DNA of 64,000 nucleotides from Zoogloea sp041917255 (lineage in GTDB: Bacteria; Pseudomonadota; Gammaproteobacteria; Burkholderiales; Rhodocyclaceae): NCBI GenBank assembly GCA_041917255.1, contig JAYRYA010000019.1, forward strand, positions 1 to 64,000. The letters are read 5' to 3'. How positions within the stretch are numbered: the first letter of the stretch is position 1; each line of letters begins with the position of its first letter. A model generated the notes under the pieces. It was not told the DNA's origin. It ran no database searches and was given only the letters and a program-made list of their open reading frames with translations. Below, in pieces: positions 8,101-14,772 of the stretch. Both the position numbers and the translations under genes were made by a program.

Positions 8101-9000
8101 TTAGGCGGCGGCAGCGGCGTCGGCGGCCAGCTCGGCAGCGGTCTTGCCGACGATCGACTCGTCTTCCGCTTCCATGATGCCGAACTCCATCAGCAGGTCT
8201 TCCAGCTCTTCCATCTCGATCGGGGTCGGGATGACGAAGTTGGTGTTGTTGTTGATCTTCATCGCCAGCTGACGGTACTCGTCGGCCTGCTTGTGCTTCG
8301 GGTCGTATTCGATGACGGTCATACGACGGATCTCGGCGTGCTGCACGGCGTTGTCACGGGGCACGAAGTGGATCATGGTGGTGCCGAGGCGGGCGGCCAG
8401 GGCCATGATCAGTTCGTCTTCGCGGTCGGTGTTACGGCTGTTGCAGATCAGGCCGGCCAGACGCACGCCACCGGAGTTGGCGTACTTCACGATGCCCTTG
8501 GAGATGTTGTTGGCCGCGTACATGGCCATCATCTCGCCGGAGCAGACGATGTAGATTTCCTGAGCCTTGTTCTCGCGGATCGGCATGGCGAAGCCACCGC
8601 AGACCACGTCGCCCAGCACGTCGTAGAACACGAAGTCGAGGTCTTCGTCGTAGGCGCCTTCTTCTTCAAGGAAGTTGATGGCGGTGATGACGCCGCGGCC
8701 AGCGCAGCCGACGCCGGGTTCCGGGCCACCGGACTCAACGCACTTGACGCCGCCAAAACCGACGGACAAGACGTCTTCGAGTTCGAGATCCTCGACGGAA
8801 CCGGCTTCGGCAGCCAGGTGCATCACGGTGGTCTGGGCCTTGCTGTGCAGGATCAGACGGGTGGAGTCAGCCTTCGGGTCGCAGCCGACGATCATCACCT
8901 TCTTGCCGGATTCGGCCAGCGCGGCGACGAGGTTCTGGGTGGTGGTGGACTTGCCGATCCCGCCCTTGCCGTAGATGGCGCATTGACGCAGTTTTGCCAT
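8101..9000 (-). CDS. nifH: nitrogenase iron protein (dinitrogenase reductase)
   Basis: 299 residues. ATP-dependent electron donor to NifDK. P-loop GKGGIGKS at 11-18; the 4Fe-4S cluster shared by the dimer is bound by Cys99 and Cys134; Arg102 in GCAGRGV is the site ADP-ribosylated by DraT, and draT lies divergently next door. First gene of an operon running to 1515, driven by a textbook sigma-54/IHF/NifA region at 9066-9195. The Ala-rich C-terminal tail (ELAADAAAAA) is slightly longer than in many NifH. Confidence 0.99.
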   Translation of the reverse strand: MAKLRQCAIYGKGGIGKSTTTQNLVAALAESGKKVMIVGCDPKADSTRLILHSKAQTTVMHLAAEAGSVEDLELEDVLSVGFGGVKCVESGGPEPGVGCAGRGVITAINFLEEEGAYDEDLDFVFYDVLGDVVCGGFAMPIRENKAQEIYIVCSGEMMAMYAANNISKGIVKYANSGGVRLAGLICNSRNTDREDELIMALAARLGTTMIHFVPRDNAVQHAEIRRMTVIEYDPKHKQADEYRQLAMKINNNTNFVIPTPIEMEELEDLLMEFGIMEAEDESIVGKTAAELAADAAAAA

Positions 9001-9065
9001 GGTGTAATCTCCTTGATCTGTCAGTCGATTTGAAAATGAAGCAGTGAGAGTCGCACCTCCACTTC

Positions 9066-9081
9066 AGCATGTTGCGTGCCA
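9066..9081 (-). promoter_or_regulatory. nifH sigma-54 promoter (-24/-12)
   Basis: On the minus strand the sequence TGGCACGCAACATGCT matches the consensus TGGCACRNNNNTTGCW with one mismatch; GG and GC are exactly ten bases apart. It would start the transcript near 9055, leaving about a 55-base leader before nifH. Confidence 0.9.
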
Positions 9082-9098
9082 GGTCGACTGACAGAATC

Positions 9099-9111
9099 CA
9101 AGTGTTTGATA
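9099..9111. promoter_or_regulatory. IHF-binding site of the nifH promoter
   Basis: CAAGTGTTTGATA is a full match to the inverse IHF consensus YAANNNNTTGATW. It lies between the -24/-12 element and the NifA site at 9180, just where DNA bending by IHF brings NifA to the polymerase. Confidence 0.75.
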
Positions 9112-9149
9112 AATCAAAACAAAGCCAAAAAAGCCCGGGTGTGGGTGGC

Positions 9150-10001
9150 ATGTACGGATGCGACAAATCCCCCACGTCTTGTAGGGGTGATGACAAGGCG
9201 ACACTCCCCCGCGAGGCCCGCCTCCCCATCAACCGCTGCAACCTCCCGGCGGTCATCCTCGGCAGCCTCGCTTATCAGCGCCATCCGGCGCCGTTGCTGC
9301 TTGATGGCATTGCCGAACTCCACTCCGATCTCTTCCGGCGCCTTGAAGCCGCCTCCGACGCCAATCGTCCGGCGGTCTTCCGCGATTACATGACGGTGCG
9401 CTTTCGGCTCGAATGGCCGGAGGAGGTGGGACTGACCCGACGCAACAAGGCGCGGGCCAAGGCCAACTACATCAAGGTGATCCGGGGCTGGAGCTTTGAT
9501 TCGGACAGCGGCGAAGGGGCTGTGCTGAAAGGCTGGGTCGAATCCCGTTTCGGGCTCACGCCGCGCTACCACCGGGAAGCCCTCCGCGACCACTCCGGCG
9601 ACGCCTACCTGCGCTATGCCGAGATGCGCGCCCAGGGCCTGTATGGCACCAACGCCCTGGAGGCCCAGCTCGACCTGCTGTACACGTATTGCCAGTTCGA
9701 GCTGGCGCGGCGCCACGGCACCAGCCGCCACGTCACCCTGTACCGGGGTGTCAATCGACTGGCCGACCACGAAGTGCTGGAGCAAGGCGGCAGCGGCGAG
9801 CACGTGGTGCTGCTCAACAATCTCAACTCCTTCACCTGCAGTCGGGAGCGCGCCTGCGAGTTTGGCGACTACATCCTGTCGGTGGAGGTCCCGCTCACCA
9901 AGGTGTTGTTCTTCTGCGGGCTGCTGCCCGGTGCGCTCCAGGGCGAGGATGAATTCCTGGTGATCGGCGGTGTGTCTTCGGTGGGGCTGTCCACCTTCTA
10001 G
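9150..10001 (+). CDS. draT: NAD+--dinitrogen-reductase ADP-ribosyltransferase DraT
   Basis: 283 residues from the ATG at 9150. DraT transfers ADP-ribose from NAD+ to Arg102 of NifH, switching nitrogenase off on ammonium or energy loss. The N-terminal block ARLPINRCNLPAVILGSLAYQ and the region TLYRGVNRL are typical of DraT. An upstream in-frame ATG at 9069 is unlikely because it overlaps the nifH promoter. The chosen start has only a weak ribosome-binding site and the first 20 residues are not conserved in DraT, so the start is uncertain. Its partner draG is encoded separately at 12543. Confidence 0.9.
   Translation: MYGCDKSPTSCRGDDKATLPREARLPINRCNLPAVILGSLAYQRHPAPLLLDGIAELHSDLFRRLEAASDANRPAVFRDYMTVRFRLEWPEEVGLTRRNKARAKANYIKVIRGWSFDSDSGEGAVLKGWVESRFGLTPRYHREALRDHSGDAYLRYAEMRAQGLYGTNALEAQLDLLYTYCQFELARRHGTSRHVTLYRGVNRLADHEVLEQGGSGEHVVLLNNLNSFTCSRERACEFGDYILSVEVPLTKVLFFCGLLPGALQGEDEFLVIGGVSSVGLSTF
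9180..9195. promoter_or_regulatory. NifA upstream activator sequence of nifH
   Basis: TGTAGGGGTGATGACA fits TGT-N10-ACA and lies about 125-140 bases upstream of the predicted nifH start, the classical distance. Its inner bases differ from the TGTCGCAAAG core seen at the other seven sites. It falls inside the predicted draT coding region. Confidence 0.75.
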
Positions 10002-10342
10002 CTGTTTGCCTGCGGCTGCCGTTCACTCAGCAGCACCAGCTCGCCCATGCCGTATAGAAAGGGAAACGGAAACGCCGGCAGCGAATAGCCGATGCAGGTA
10101 TCGCCGTTGCAGCTGCCCAGCACGTTGATGTTGAGGAAGGCCCACAAGAGCCCCAGCCAGAACGGAAAGGCCCAGTAGAAGAAGCGCGCCGCCCTGCGCC
10201 GGCCGGCATCCGACACCCCCAGCCGGCGGCCCAGCGTGCCGCGCAAGGCCTGTACCACCCGGATCGGCTCGGCCATGCAGCCCACGAAGAGGGCGAGGGT
10301 GATGACGAGCCCGGTGGCATGGATGTCGGGGATGAAGGGCAT
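9998..10342 (-). CDS. small predicted membrane protein
   Basis: 114 residues, not recognised. Two or three hydrophobic stretches (about 10-27, 53-72 and 85-105) suggest an inner-membrane protein. It is convergent with draT and overlaps its last four bases. The start ATG at 10342 lacks a convincing Shine-Dalgarno sequence, so the gene is likely but not certain. No link to nitrogen fixation is visible apart from position. Confidence 0.55.
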   Translation of the reverse strand: MPFIPDIHATGLVITLALFVGCMAEPIRVVQALRGTLGRRLGVSDAGRRRAARFFYWAFPFWLGLLWAFLNINVLGSCNGDTCIGYSLPAFPFPFLYGMGELVLLSERQPQANS

Positions 10343-10453
10343 GACGAGCGAGCTGGGTGGTAGGCCGTGGCGCGATGATCCCCGGCCGGGCGGACCCTGT
10401 CAAAGCGTGCTCGCGCTCGGGTAAGACCCGACAGGGCAGCTGACAAAGCCGCC

Positions 10454-10469
10454 TGTCGCAAAGTCGACA
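10454..10469. promoter_or_regulatory. NifA upstream activator sequence of the SIR2-like operon
   Basis: TGTCGCAAAGTCGACA fits TGT-N10-ACA and differs by one base from the site upstream of feSI. It lies about 50 bases upstream of the -24 element at 10520. Confidence 0.85.
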
Positions 10470-10519
10470 ATGGCGTTTTTCGCCGCAGGGACGGCCCCGC
10501 GAATACTGGATGCGCGAGC

Positions 10520-10535
10520 GGGCGTGGAAATTGCA
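10520..10535 (+). promoter_or_regulatory. sigma-54 promoter of the SIR2-like operon
   Basis: GGGCGTGGAAATTGCA has the GG-N10-GC spacing and a full TTGCA -12 element, with two mismatches in the -24 element. The predicted start near 10547 leaves a short leader before the ATG at 10570. Confidence 0.75.
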
Positions 10536-10569
10536 GTGAGGACTGCATACCCCACTTGCGAGCCCAACC

Positions 10570-11406
10570 ATGACCCCCGAACTCCGCGCCAAGCTGATCG
10601 CTGGCCTCACCGACGGTAGCATCGTTCCCTATATTGGCCCCGGCGTGCTGGCCGACGTGAAGAACGCCGCCACCGGCGCCCCCATCCCCGCCGACAGCGA
10701 TTCGCTGATCTACGCCATGAACGACGGCAAACCCATGGCGCCCAAGCTCATGTATGAGTTTCCCCGCGCGGCGATGAACGTGGAGCTCAAGCGCGGCCGC
10801 ACGGCCGTCACCAAGTTCCTCACCCGCACCTACGGCGAGACCGCCTGGACCCGCGGCGCCTTCCACGACTGGCTGAAGGACATCGCCCCGCCCTACGTCA
10901 TCGACATCAACCGCGACACCCAGCTGCAGGATTCCTACGCCGACGCGCCCCACACCCTGATCGTCGGCATCGCCCGCATCGGCGGCACCGACTACCGCTA
11001 CAAGCTTTATCGCTGGGATGGCAGCGCCTACAGCCGGGTCGAATCCATCGACACCGCGCTGCCGGTGCTCTTCAAGCCCATGGGTTCGCCGCGCCCCGAG
11101 CCGGTGTACATCGCCTCCGACGCCGACTACGTGGATTTCATCACCGAGCTGATGGGCGGCTTCTCCATCCCGCCCGAGATCAAGCAGCTGCGCCAGGGCA
11201 AGCAGTACCTGCTGATGGGCATGCGCCTCAACCGCGACACCGAGCGCATGGTGATGGCCGACATGATCTTCTCGGCGGGCAAGCCGGCCGGCTGGGTGTT
11301 CATTGCCGAACCCACTGCCAAGGAGCGCCGCTTCTGTGCCCGCATCGGTCTCGAGATCATCGAGGCCGATGTCTTCGAATTCATCGGCGCGGCCCAGCCC
11401 GCCTGA
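10570..11406 (+). CDS. SIR2-like domain protein, NifA-regulated
   Basis: 278 residues with a SIR2-like (NAD-binding Rossmann) layout. The N-terminal GSIVPYIGPGVL (17-28) matches the usual G.LVPFLGAGVS. IDINRDTQLQ (111-120) matches the TTNYDxLLE segment. LFKPMGS (167-173) matches the catalytic (L)KLHGS, with Met171 where histidine is expected. DADYVDF and the closing YLLMGMRLN, WVFIA and LEIIEAD strands also fit. The missing histidine suggests binding without NAD hydrolysis, or a changed activity. First gene of a NifA/sigma-54 operon next to draT, itself an NAD enzyme. The fold is inferred by eye; function unknown. Confidence 0.75.
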   Translation: MTPELRAKLIAGLTDGSIVPYIGPGVLADVKNAATGAPIPADSDSLIYAMNDGKPMAPKLMYEFPRAAMNVELKRGRTAVTKFLTRTYGETAWTRGAFHDWLKDIAPPYVIDINRDTQLQDSYADAPHTLIVGIARIGGTDYRYKLYRWDGSAYSRVESIDTALPVLFKPMGSPRPEPVYIASDADYVDFITELMGGFSIPPEIKQLRQGKQYLLMGMRLNRDTERMVMADMIFSAGKPAGWVFIAEPTAKERRFCARIGLEIIEADVFEFIGAAQPA

Positions 11407-11441
11407 CCTGTTTTACTTGCATCCATCCGGAGAAAACCACC

Positions 11442-11999
11442 ATGCTGCTCGACCGTTACGAACCCTACTTCTTCAACTCCAATTTCCGCGAAGCGGCCAG
11501 CGATGCCGCCTGGGAAGCCTACCGGGGCGAGCTGATCGTGATCGAAGGCGAAGTGGCCGATGAACAGGGGCGTCGCAAACCGCCGGTCGCGCTGTTCAAG
11601 CAGGCCATCGTGCTGGGCCAGGGCGATGAGCTGAAGCTGCTCTCCGGCTCGCTGGAGGAGCTGCAGCACTGGCCGTCCCTGATGGAGAAGTTCGGCAGCG
11701 GCCTGAACCCCAGCGCCGTGGTGGTGATGTTCACCGTCAACATCCCCAAGCCCTTCGTCTCGGTGGTCAATGGCGCCACCGTGGCCTTCATTCCCCTCAC
11801 CGAAGGCCTGTGCTGGAACGAGCTGATCGATCTGGTGGCCCTTGAAAAGGGCGACTTCAAGGGGCAGGGTGCCGCCGACAAGGTGCTGACCGTGTTCAAC
11901 GCCTTCAAGGGTCACAAGTTCAAGTACCCCGAGATGAGCGTCGACGAGGCCCTCAAGACCACCAATAACGCCAAGCGCGAAACCCACGGGGCAGTCTGA
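11442..11999 (+). CDS. unknown protein between SIR2-like protein and hemerythrin
   Basis: 185 residues, soluble, not recognised. No cysteine cluster is present. A repeated theme of short beta strands (LIVIEGEV, AVVVMFTVNIP, ATVAFIPL) suggests an alpha/beta fold. GGAG precedes the ATG, and the stop overlaps the hemerythrin start (TGATG), so the two are translationally coupled. Its place in a NifA-driven operon implies a role during nitrogen fixation, possibly as partner of the SIR2-like protein. Confidence 0.8.
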   Translation: MLLDRYEPYFFNSNFREAASDAAWEAYRGELIVIEGEVADEQGRRKPPVALFKQAIVLGQGDELKLLSGSLEELQHWPSLMEKFGSGLNPSAVVVMFTVNIPKPFVSVVNGATVAFIPLTEGLCWNELIDLVALEKGDFKGQGAADKVLTVFNAFKGHKFKYPEMSVDEALKTTNNAKRETHGAV

Positions 12000-12379
12000 T
12001 GCCCTGGGCCGACAGGCACGCCCTGGGGGTGGCCGAGATGGACGCCACCCACCAGGAGTTCCTCGCCATGGCCGAGGCCCTGCTGACCGCATCGGACCTC
12101 GACTTCCCGGCGCTCTTTGCCCAGCTGCACGTGCACACCCGGCAGCACTTCGAGAACGAGGAGCGGCTGATGAAAGCCAGCCGCTTCCCCGCCATCGGTG
12201 AGCACAACAGCGAACACCTGCGGGTGCTGGGCGAACTCGCCCACTTTGCCCGCGGGGTCGCGGCCGGGCGGCTGGGCTTGGCGCGGCTCTATGTACAAGG
12301 CCTGCCCGCGTGGTTCGACACCCATCTGGCCACGATGGACGCGGCGCTGGCGGGCTGCGTCAAGCGCGCTCAGGGTTGA
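11999..12379 (+). CDS. bacteriohemerythrin
   Basis: 126 residues with the complete di-iron ligand set of hemerythrins: His18, His50 and Glu54 (HFENE), His69 and His73 (HNSEH), His109 and Asp114 (HLATMD). Such proteins bind O2 reversibly. In methanotrophs one is known to deliver oxygen, and in diazotrophs a scavenging or sensing role near nitrogenase is plausible. Last gene of the NifA-controlled SIR2-like operon, coupled to the gene before it. Confidence 0.92.
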   Translation: MPWADRHALGVAEMDATHQEFLAMAEALLTASDLDFPALFAQLHVHTRQHFENEERLMKASRFPAIGEHNSEHLRVLGELAHFARGVAAGRLGLARLYVQGLPAWFDTHLATMDAALAGCVKRAQG

Positions 12380-12542
12380 TGCGGTCTTGCCGCGGTGGCG
12401 GTGCGGTCGCCGGGCGTCGGTCCGGTGGGCCCTGCACCACCGGGCGCACCACACCTTCGTAGAACCCTTCGCAGACCAGGACCTGGCAGCGTCGTGGGGC
12501 GTTCGCGTCCCACACGCCAACACGGCCCGCCCGATCCACTGG

Positions 12543-13454
12543 TCAGCCCAGTTTCATCAGCGCCACGGCCTGCAGTTCGACGCGTTGGCGGACTTCGGCG
12601 TCGACCGCCTTGCGCCAGCGCGCAGGAATCGCCTCGGGCCCGTAGCAGGCGCCCGCGAGCATGCCGGCGATGGCGCCGGTGGTGTCGGCATCGCCGCCGC
12701 GATTGACCACATCCACCAGACAGGCTTCGAAGCCGTGGGTGGCGAACAGCGCCTGGAACACCGCCTGCAGCGTCTCGACCACATAGCCGCTGGGATTGTC
12801 GCGGCGCTTGCCCTGCCAGGCGAACACGGGATGCCGGGCGGCCAGTCCGTCGGCGTGCTGGCGGGCGACGTCGAGCCCATGTCCGGCGAGGAAGTCGTGG
12901 ACCATCGCCACCAGGGTGTCGCAGGCCGCATCCGACAGCAGGTTGTGGTGAGTCACATGGCCCTGGGCGCGACAGGCGGCAGCGATCACATCCGGCGGCT
13001 GGCCGAAGGTGGCCAGGGCCACCGGCAGCACGCGCATCGCCGCGCCATTGCCGGCGTCGTGCTCGGAAGGCGGTGCCTCGGGGGTGCCGGTCTTGCGGTA
13101 AGTGATGAGGTTGCGCCGCACGGTGTTGCCGATATCCACCGGCTTGGCGCGCATCCAGGCGTCGAAGGCGTCGGCAGCGGCGCGGGCGTCAGTGGGGCCG
13201 GCGGCGAGGATGGCCTCGCCCAGGGCCAGGGACATGGTGGTGTCGTCCGTCACCTGACCGGGCTTGAGGCGCAGCCAGCCGCCGCCGCAGATATCCTGAT
13301 GCACGCCGTGGATATGCAGGATCTCGCGGGGGGTGAGGAACTCGACGGTGGCGCCGAGGGCATCGCCGATGGCGAGCCCCTCATAGGCTGCAACCGCCCG
13401 GTCTTCGGGGCTGAGGGTGCTTGTGGGTGCGCTTACTGCTCGGGTCCAAAGCAC
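12543..13454 (-). CDS. draG: ADP-ribosyl-[dinitrogen reductase] hydrolase DraG
   Basis: Removes ADP-ribose from NifH Arg102, reactivating nitrogenase. The binuclear manganese site motifs are present: TDDTTMSLAL near the N-terminus and GGDADTTGAIAGMLAGA near the C-terminus, plus EHDAGNGAAMR. No ATG lies near the expected N-terminus. The GTG at 13454, with AGGA nine bases upstream, gives 303 residues and overlaps the end of nifQ by 22 bases. The start is therefore inferred. Last gene of the nifB operon, away from draT. Confidence 0.9.
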   Translation of the reverse strand: MLWTRAVSAPTSTLSPEDRAVAAYEGLAIGDALGATVEFLTPREILHIHGVHQDICGGGWLRLKPGQVTDDTTMSLALGEAILAAGPTDARAAADAFDAWMRAKPVDIGNTVRRNLITYRKTGTPEAPPSEHDAGNGAAMRVLPVALATFGQPPDVIAAACRAQGHVTHHNLLSDAACDTLVAMVHDFLAGHGLDVARQHADGLAARHPVFAWQGKRRDNPSGYVVETLQAVFQALFATHGFEACLVDVVNRGGDADTTGAIAGMLAGACYGPEAIPARWRKAVDAEVRQRVELQAVALMKLG

Positions 13455-14005
13455 TTGGCGTAGTCCTTGCACACGCCGCAGGACGGCGCGGGGCACACGT
13501 AAATGCCTTCGGCGGCGCAGAACTGGCGGTAGAGGAACTTCTTCCACTTCATGTCGCCGGTGTTGGCGGCCGCCAGCGCCGGGAAGTTCACCACCATCAG
13601 GCGGCTGAGTTCGTCGCGACTGGCGAGGCCCAGATCCTGCCACAGGTGATCGGCGCCAGTGCAGGCGGTGGCGATGATGTCGGCCACCCACTGTTCCGAG
13701 GTGTGCTGCCCGGCGCGGTGGTCGAGGAGCAGCTTTTGCAGGTCGCTCCACTCCGGCACCTTCTCGGTGATGCGCTGGAAGGGCGTCATGGTGAATCCGG
13801 CAAAATACTCGCCGATCAGCTGGCGGCAGGTGTGCTCGCCAAGGCCGAGGTCCGGGGGCAGGCAGCCTTCGCCGAGGCTTTGGCCGGCCAGCAGGCTGGC
13901 CAGCAGCGGCCGGCTTGGGTCGAAGCGTGCGTGGTCGTGACAGGGCATGGCCAGCAGGCCGGCGACGGCCAGGGCGTGATGCGCGTTGCGGTCCAGTGCG
14001 TTCAT
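13433..14005 (-). CDS. nifQ: nitrogen fixation protein NifQ
   Basis: 190 residues. NifQ carries a Mo-Fe-S cluster and donates molybdenum to FeMo-co synthesis on NifEN. The C-terminal motif C-x4-C-x2-C-x5-C (Cys171, Cys176, Cys179, Cys185) is exactly the NifQ signature. It lies between feSII and draG in the nifB operon, so molybdenum delivery and NifH reactivation share a transcript. Confidence 0.93.
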   Translation of the reverse strand: MNALDRNAHHALAVAGLLAMPCHDHARFDPSRPLLASLLAGQSLGEGCLPPDLGLGEHTCRQLIGEYFAGFTMTPFQRITEKVPEWSDLQKLLLDHRAGQHTSEQWVADIIATACTGADHLWQDLGLASRDELSRLMVVNFPALAAANTGDMKWKKFLYRQFCAAEGIYVCPAPSCGVCKDYAKCFGPEQ

Positions 14006-14027
14006 GGCGGCCTCCCCCCGGTGGGGC

Positions 14028-14390
14028 TTACTTGCTGGGATATTCGACCAGGATGTCCTCGTCGCGGATGATCATCTGGCAGGCCAGACGCCATTGGGTC
14101 GGAGGAATGTCGTCCACGTACATCTGCTCGATCTGGGCCTTGGTGATGTGGCCCATCTCGGTGAGGGCGGCGACTTCGCGCACGTTGAGCGGGCCGCCCA
14201 TCGGACGACGCTTGCCATCGACGGACGAGACCTTGACGAGACAGGTGCCGCAGTTGCCTTCCTGGCAACCGAAGTCGATGGGGATGTGGTGTTCCTTGGC
14301 AAGGGCGAGGATGGTCTGGGTGTGGCTACCGGCCACGGCATAGACCGTTTTGTCCTTGTGCATGGGGCTGCTGAAGGTGATCAGGGCCAT
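14028..14390 (-). CDS. Shethna protein II (FeSII) 2Fe-2S ferredoxin
   Basis: 120 residues, closely resembling Azotobacter FeSII, which under oxygen stress forms a protective complex with NifDK and NifH (conformational protection). Cluster ligands are Cys42, Cys47, Cys50 and Cys104. The FeSII-type insertion between the third and fourth cysteine is present and distinguishes it from plain ferredoxins. AGGAG precedes the ATG at 14390. It lies next to another 2Fe-2S ferredoxin and a flavodiiron protein. Confidence 0.88.
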   Translation of the reverse strand: MALITFSSPMHKDKTVYAVAGSHTQTILALAKEHHIPIDFGCQEGNCGTCLVKVSSVDGKRRPMGGPLNVREVAALTEMGHITKAQIEQMYVDDIPPTQWRLACQMIIRDEDILVEYPSK

Positions 14391-14454
14391 TTGAAGTTCT
14401 CCTGGAATGACGGGTTCACGAATTTCTCTGTGGTTGCGGGACGTGCTTTTAGTC

Positions 14455-14742
14455 TTATGCGGGCTTGACGACGATTTCGCCGCCGATGATCTGGGCCTGG
14501 CAGGCCAGGCGATGGCCCCGGGGGGCAAGGTTGTCCTTGAGCACCTGATCCTCGAGGATGCTAGGCGGCGCGAGGTTGTCGCCGCCGGAGACGATCTTGG
14601 TGAGGCAGGTGCAGCACTCGCCTTCGCGGCAGCCGTAGGTGATGCCGGCGCCGACCTTCTCCGACACCTCGATGAGCCGGGTGCCGGCCGGGACGGTGAC
14701 GGAGACGCCGATGTCTTCAAAGGTGACTTTGGCTTTGGGCAT
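14455..14742 (-). CDS. 2Fe-2S ferredoxin, nif-associated
   Basis: 95 residues, adrenodoxin/plant-type fold. Ligands Cys38, Cys43, Cys46 and Cys81, with an extra Cys44 inside the loop (CREGECCTC). It ends HRLACQAQIIGGEIVVKPA, as in bacterial ferredoxins of this class. It lies between the flavodiiron protein and FeSII in the nifB operon. Likely an electron carrier, perhaps to the flavodiiron protein or to nitrogenase; the partner is not shown by the sequence. Confidence 0.85.
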   Translation of the reverse strand: MPKAKVTFEDIGVSVTVPAGTRLIEVSEKVGAGITYGCREGECCTCLTKIVSGGDNLAPPSILEDQVLKDNLAPRGHRLACQAQIIGGEIVVKPA

Positions 14743-14772
14743 GGTTGGGTTTCCTGGTTGTTCTGGATGGGT

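Noticed and set aside
12380..12542. Small minus-strand gene between hemerythrin and draG
   Set aside because: The open frame continues antisense through the hemerythrin gene and lacks a start signal; the region only shows GC-rich inverted repeats between convergent genes.
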